Source: Streptomyces sp. CB02980
Lineage (GTDB): Bacteria; Actinomycetota; Actinomycetes; Streptomycetales; Streptomycetaceae
Direction of reading: 5' to 3'
Assembly: GCF_014451325.2 (NCBI RefSeq)
Contig: NZ_JACSCH020000012.1
Coordinates: forward strand, 62,001 to 126,000
Length of the DNA: 64,000 nt
Below the pieces are notes generated by a model. The model saw only the letters and a program-made list of their open reading frames with translations. It searched no databases and was not told the DNA's origin. Positions 60,740 through 64,000 of this stretch are shown one piece after another (the stretch's first letter is position 1; each line of letters opens with the position of its first letter). The position numbers were made by a program, and so were the translations under genes.

Positions 60740-61501
60740 GTGACTGCTGTGATCACGACTCCGGCATGGATATCTCCGTTCACCGGGCTGAGCCCGCGCT
60801 CCTTCAGCAAGTTGGTGACGATGCTGCGGCGTGACGGGGCGGCCGCGGTTCGCAGGGGCCGACCGTGGAGCTTGCCACTGGAGGACCGAGTACTGCTGGG
60901 CACGGCGTATTGGCGGACCAACTTGACGATGCGCCAGCTCGCCCTGATGTTCGGCATCTCGAAGTCCGCGGCTGACCGCATCATCGCCCACCTCGGGCCC
61001 CTGCTCGCGCTCCAGCCCCGGAAGCGGTTTCGCAAGGACACCGTGCTCATCGTGGACGGCACGCTGGTGCCCACTCGCGACCACACGGTGGCCGAGCAGT
61101 CCAAGAATTACCGGTACTCCACCAACCACCAAGTCGTCATCGATGCCGACAGTCGCTTGGTCGTCGTGGTCGGCCGGCCGCTTCCCGGTAACCGCAACGA
61201 CTGCAAGGCGTGGGAGGAGTCCGGGGCCAAGGCCGCCGTCGGCAAAACGACGACGATCGCCGACGGTGGTTACCCCGGGACCGGCCTGCTCATGCCTCAC
61301 CGGCGCCGCAAGGGCGAGGAACTGCCCGACTGGAAACAGCTACACAACAAGTCCCACAAGCAGGTACGCGCCCGCGTTGAACACACCTTCGCCCGAATGA
61401 AGAGCTGGAAGATCCTTCGCGACTGCCGCCTCAAGGGCAACGGAGTACACCACGCCATGCTCGGGATCGCCCGCCTGCACAACCTCGCCCTCGCCGGATA
61501 G
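60740..61501 (+). CDS. IS5 family transposase
   Basis: A 253-residue transposase. FTGLSPRSFSKLVTMLRRDG and LALMFGISKSAADRIIAHLG give the DNA-binding front. The DDE core shows VLIVDGTLVPTRDH (first D), IADGGYPGTGLLMPHRRR (second D) and RARVEHTFARMKSWKILRD (E), which is the IS5-type DG(G)Y-x-G and R-x-x-x-E pattern. Length and motifs are intact, so it could be active. The GTG start at 60740 gives a full N-terminus. A 16-bp candidate right end lies at 61505-61520, just past the stop. Confidence 0.9.
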   Translation: MTAVITTPAWISPFTGLSPRSFSKLVTMLRRDGAAAVRRGRPWSLPLEDRVLLGTAYWRTNLTMRQLALMFGISKSAADRIIAHLGPLLALQPRKRFRKDTVLIVDGTLVPTRDHTVAEQSKNYRYSTNHQVVIDADSRLVVVVGRPLPGNRNDCKAWEESGAKAAVGKTTTIADGGYPGTGLLMPHRRRKGEELPDWKQLHNKSHKQVRARVEHTFARMKSWKILRDCRLKGNGVHHAMLGIARLHNLALAG

Positions 61502-61520
61502 ATAGCGGGACAAGCCTTAG

Positions 61521-61834
61521 AGGCGGTGCCATCATCGCCGTCCGGCGGAAGTCCACGGAAGACGAACAGGAGACCCCGGCTACCAGCTGACCGGTGGAAC
61601 GGCACATCAGCGAAGGCTGGCGCCGAACAAGCCACCTGGTTCATGCCCACCCCAGCCCGAAGGCCCCGGGAACCGCATGGTTACCGGGAACTTCGGCATA
61701 TCCGGCAGAGCGACCGGCAGCCTGAACACCGCGACATGGTCCACTGGGGCACTCTGACCGGCGCCCTCCGCTTCCCCGGCATCGGCGTGCTCCAGCTCTT
61801 CGAGTGGTCGTATTTACGGCCGAGAGCAGCAGCG
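61521..61834. other. Spacer between the IS element and the CATRA gene
   Basis: The 314 bp hold no ORF with family character and no clear repeat. If a third CATRA gene once stood to the left of the membrane protein gene, nothing of it remains here. Confidence 0.4.
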
Positions 61835-63409
61835 TCATGTGCCTCCGCCGCGGTCGCCGCGCCTGGCGCTGGCGGCTGCCGTGGCCAGGGCGACAGCTGT
61901 CCCGGCCGCTCCACACAGCCACGTCCACCCCGGCCCCAACGTGCTCCCTCCAAGCGCGGACGCCACGACCCAGCCGACGGTTCCTCCGAGCGCCCCTGCC
62001 CCCAGTCGGAGCATGGCGAGTGGCCACCGCCGCTCAGGCACGACGACACGCAGCACTACAAGCGAGGCCAGCAGAGCCAGGGCTCCCAGGGCGGCCACGA
62101 CTGCGGGTTTCACCGAACCTGGAAGCGGAACGGTGTACTGGAGGGACTGAACGGCTGCCAGGCTCATCAGGATGGCGCCGATGGCGCCCGTCAGCCCGAG
62201 ATTGACCGTCTCCTGCCGTCGCTGGAGACTGCGTTGAATCAACTGGTCGGCAAGAACTCCAACTTGGGTGCACCGGCGCACCGCGGCCTCCAGATACGTG
62301 GCATCGTCGTCGAGGCGCTGGATGAACCACTCGGACAGAGCTCGATCGTCTGCGAACAGTCCGCCGAGATCCGGATCGCCGCTGAGGGTCGTGAAGTTGG
62401 CCGCGGCGATCTCCACGGTGCGGGACATCTCCCGGCTGCGGGTCGAGCGGTCGACCAGACCGCGTTCGCGGGTTTGGAGATCGACCAGAGCCCGGGACGC
62501 ATCGAGCAACTCTGAGTGGTGGCTGGCCCCGCGCTGCGAGGCGTCCGTCTTCTCCAGCACGTCCCCGACGACCTTGTCCGTAGCGGCGCGCAGTCGGCCT
62601 ATGGTCTCGGCCGAGTCCCACACCCGCAGTTGGTACCGGAGTTTGGCCGTGTGTAGAAGGTACTTTCCCAACGGCGGCAGCGCGCGTGTACGCGTGGTCC
62701 AGACCCAGGCGGTCAACTCGGGGTCGCGATCGTGCGCGGCGACGACGAGCAGTCGGCGCTCATCGCGAGCATCCTGGGACGCCGAGGTCTCCCACACGGC
62801 GAACCCCTGGGGAACGATGACGCCCCCGTACGGCCAGCCCGTCGATGCTTCGTCGTCAGCGTTCGGAGCGTGGCCGCTCACGTACGTGGTCAGCGGGTCC
62901 TCCGGCGCCACCGACGGCGCAGCTGAGAGCCTGCTCGGAGTAGGAAGGTCCGGCTCGGCCAATCGCGCCAGATACAGCCGGGCCGATCCGAGTACGCCTG
63001 CCTCGTGCCGCTGTGTGTTCTGTGCAGCCCGCAGGACCCCGGACCACTGCCCGTCCAGTTCCGCCCAGCCCAGACCGTCGGCGGCGTCGGGGGCCAGCAT
63101 GACCGACAGGCAGAGGGCATCGTGCTCCCGCCGGAGCGCGGCCTGCCACACCCCCGGCCCCGGTCGATTCCTGGTCGCGAGCAGCCCCTGCGTGCCCCGG
63201 ACATCCGGGCTCCTGGAGGCGCCCGGCAGGCACGCGTCCCAGCCGTCCCCCGGTTCCAGCCCCGTACCAGTGCCCTCCACGGGAACGTTCATCCCGAGCA
63301 TCTCACCGCACGTGTTCCACAGATTCCTGACGAAGGCGAGAGCGTCGTGCCGGTCGTCCCCTGTGGTGACGACGAAGACATGCACCCCCAGCGCCTCAGC
63401 TTGGAGCAT
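61835..63409 (-). CDS. CATRA conflict-system membrane protein (BN6_48550 family)
   Basis: A 524-residue protein. ALGVHVFVVTTGDDRHDALA, FVRNLWNTCGEMLGMNVPVE and RRPGP-like RNRPGPGVWQAALRREHDAL match the family that public databases name CATRA conflict system CASPASE/TPR repeat-associated protein. Three to four hydrophobic spans lie at the C-terminus (GAIGAILMSLAAVQSL, VVAALGALALLASLVVLRVV, WLCGAAGTAVALATAAA). The ATG at 63409 overlaps the upstream gene by 14 bases, so they are coupled. In such systems the protein is thought to work with a caspase-like/TPR effector. None is present to its left, where an IS element ends 314 bp away. Confidence 0.8.
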   Translation of the reverse strand: MLQAEALGVHVFVVTTGDDRHDALAFVRNLWNTCGEMLGMNVPVEGTGTGLEPGDGWDACLPGASRSPDVRGTQGLLATRNRPGPGVWQAALRREHDALCLSVMLAPDAADGLGWAELDGQWSGVLRAAQNTQRHEAGVLGSARLYLARLAEPDLPTPSRLSAAPSVAPEDPLTTYVSGHAPNADDEASTGWPYGGVIVPQGFAVWETSASQDARDERRLLVVAAHDRDPELTAWVWTTRTRALPPLGKYLLHTAKLRYQLRVWDSAETIGRLRAATDKVVGDVLEKTDASQRGASHHSELLDASRALVDLQTRERGLVDRSTRSREMSRTVEIAAANFTTLSGDPDLGGLFADDRALSEWFIQRLDDDATYLEAAVRRCTQVGVLADQLIQRSLQRRQETVNLGLTGAIGAILMSLAAVQSLQYTVPLPGSVKPAVVAALGALALLASLVVLRVVVPERRWPLAMLRLGAGALGGTVGWVVASALGGSTLGPGWTWLCGAAGTAVALATAAASARRGDRGGGT

Positions 63410-63737
63410 CCGGACCTGCTGCGTCGGAGCCAGATGGGGCGCGGGGGGTCGGGTTGTCGCCGTCCAGGGCATGGACCAACTCGTCGAGTCGTTCGCGATA
63501 TTCCTCGGGCAGCGGCAGCATCGAGCAGTCCTCCAGCCCGGAGATGCGCTGAGGGCCCGCCAGCTCGACATCCCCCAGGGCCTGCTCGAAGGCAGCGAAG
63601 TCTCCCGCTGCGAGCGCGTCCCGCATGGCCTTCAGGCCCTGTCCGACCACGTCCCAGTTCTTGGCACGGAGCTGCCAGACTTCGACATCCGCCAACACCT
63701 CGGCCGCCATCTGCCGCAGCTCCTCCTCCATGTTCAT
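63396..63737 (-). CDS. CATRA system-associated small protein
   Basis: A 113-residue, mostly helical protein: ELRQMAAEVLADVEVWQLRA, WDVVGQGLKAMRDALAAGDF, AAFEQALGDVELAGPQRISG. It matches the small partner gene that precedes the CATRA membrane protein in actinomycetes, including the ELAGP motif. It is translated just ahead of the membrane protein with a 14-base overlap. No catalytic residues are evident; it is probably an adaptor or inhibitor. Confidence 0.72.
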   Translation of the reverse strand: MNMEEELRQMAAEVLADVEVWQLRAKNWDVVGQGLKAMRDALAAGDFAAFEQALGDVELAGPQRISGLEDCSMLPLPEEYRERLDELVHALDGDNPTPRAPSGSDAAGPDAPS

Positions 63738-63861
63738 AGAACCTAGCGGCGCAACGGAACCGGTGCGGGTCCATTCAGCAAACTGATCAAGAGCCCATGA
63801 CAGTAAGGTTGATGACCGTCCATCACGTTCCGTGGGTCCGAGACGTTGCTGCGAGGCACCT

Positions 63862-64000
63862 ATGGCCAGTGTTTCCTCTCAACAGTCCCCCGAGCAGCAG
63901 GAGGAGGAGCGTCGCGAACGAGACCGGCTACGCACGCTCCAGCAGCAGGTCCGCGAGCGTGCGAGCCGCCGTCTGCGCGGCAACGTTCGTGCCGCGCGCG
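63862..64000 (+). CDS. Start of a gene with a charged coiled-coil N-terminus (partial)
   Basis: ATG at 63862 opens a frame that remains open to the window end (46 codons): MASVSSQQSPEQQEEERRER, then RTLQQQVRERASRR. The Glu/Arg/Gln pattern indicates a coiled coil. The gene is divergent from the CATRA pair over 124 bp, so it may be the third component, such as the effector. Its family cannot be told from this piece. Confidence 0.45.
   Translation, partial: MASVSSQQSPEQQEEERRERDRLRTLQQQVRERASRRLRGNVRAAR

Larger units (their letters stand above)
59459..61520. mobile_element. IS5-type element with enclosed repeat-protein gene
   Basis: CTAAGGGCTGTCCCGC at 59459-59474 and, in inverse orientation, CTAAGGCTTGTCCCGC at 61520-61505 match at 14 of 16 positions and enclose about 2.06 kb. 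Inside are a transposase gene (plus) reaching close to the right end and a HEAT-like repeat gene (minus). The inner left side of the transposase shows no matching end, so the outer pair is the best candidate for the boundaries. No flanking target duplication longer than a few bases can be seen. Confidence 0.5.

Noticed and set aside
60693..60740. Possible inner left end of the IS5-type element close to the transposase start
   Set aside because: I compared the region with the right end CTAAGGCTTGTCCCGC and found no match; the outer site at 59459 fits much better.
1..64000. CRISPR arrays, tRNA and rRNA genes
   Set aside because: No regularly spaced 25-40 bp repeats, cloverleaf-like segments or rRNA signatures were seen on either strand.

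Overview
The window is about 64 kb of very GC-rich DNA with dense, mostly third-position-GC genes, GGAGG-type ribosome sites, GTG/ATG starts and families typical of Streptomyces: several SpoIIE-type phosphatases, DUF5988 and DUF5994 proteins, Tat/Sec-type secreted proteases, YbdK-type ligases, and RHxD-type leader peptides. I read it as a Streptomyces chromosome segment with much accessory content: IS remnants, three copies of a degenerate repeat and two putative conflict systems. The species cannot be told from the sequence.

Layout. 1-12.6 kb is a mixed metabolic and stress region: the start of a secreted GH5 glycosidase, two tandem ATP-grasp ligases, DUF5994, an iron-permease-like protein, a phospholipase D family enzyme, HAD phosphatase, CsbD, YbdK ligase, a membrane protein and an MFS exporter. 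A GNAT gene that stops early (12.6-13.06 kb) abuts the most interesting locus, 13.07-22.5 kb. There a STAND ATPase, an EAD1-ATPase and an EAD1-trypsin protease form one tight operon, and two Ser/Thr kinases, the second carrying a long repeat region, run divergently. This looks like an NTPase/kinase-controlled protease conflict system.

22.8-27.0 kb is a compact four-gene operon headed by an MfnB-like furan synthase, followed by aldehyde dehydrogenase, alcohol dehydrogenase and methyltransferase, which suggests a small furan metabolite. It converges at a strong terminator on an EF-hand protein gene. 28.6-32.4 kb is a sulfur-amino-acid unit on the minus strand: a polar amino acid ABC transporter behind a Cys-type leader peptide, and a SAM hydrolase family gene behind a Met-rich leader peptide with an attenuator.

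32.5-49.3 kb holds a subtilisin with PKD domains, a TrmB/LuxR regulator, a geranylgeranyl-reductase-like enzyme, three SpoIIE phosphatases, an M64 peptidase and an XRE/TPR regulator. 49.7-53.3 kb is a cluster of three secreted proteins, divergent from a LysR regulator with a palindromic candidate operator between them. 53.3-59.1 kb has IS debris, an HNH protein, a 2H phosphoesterase, and an Rrf2 regulator divergent from a fused FAD-oxidoreductase/TPR protein with an operator lying on the promoter. 59.4-61.5 kb looks like an IS5-type element with imperfect 16-bp ends that also encloses a HEAT-like repeat gene. The right edge (61.8-64 kb) carries CATRA-type conflict genes.

Three degenerate copies (36.4, 46.1 and 55.3 kb, same strand) of a sequence encoding the C-terminal tail of an aldehyde dehydrogenase are spaced about 9-9.7 kb apart and may mark past integration or duplication events.
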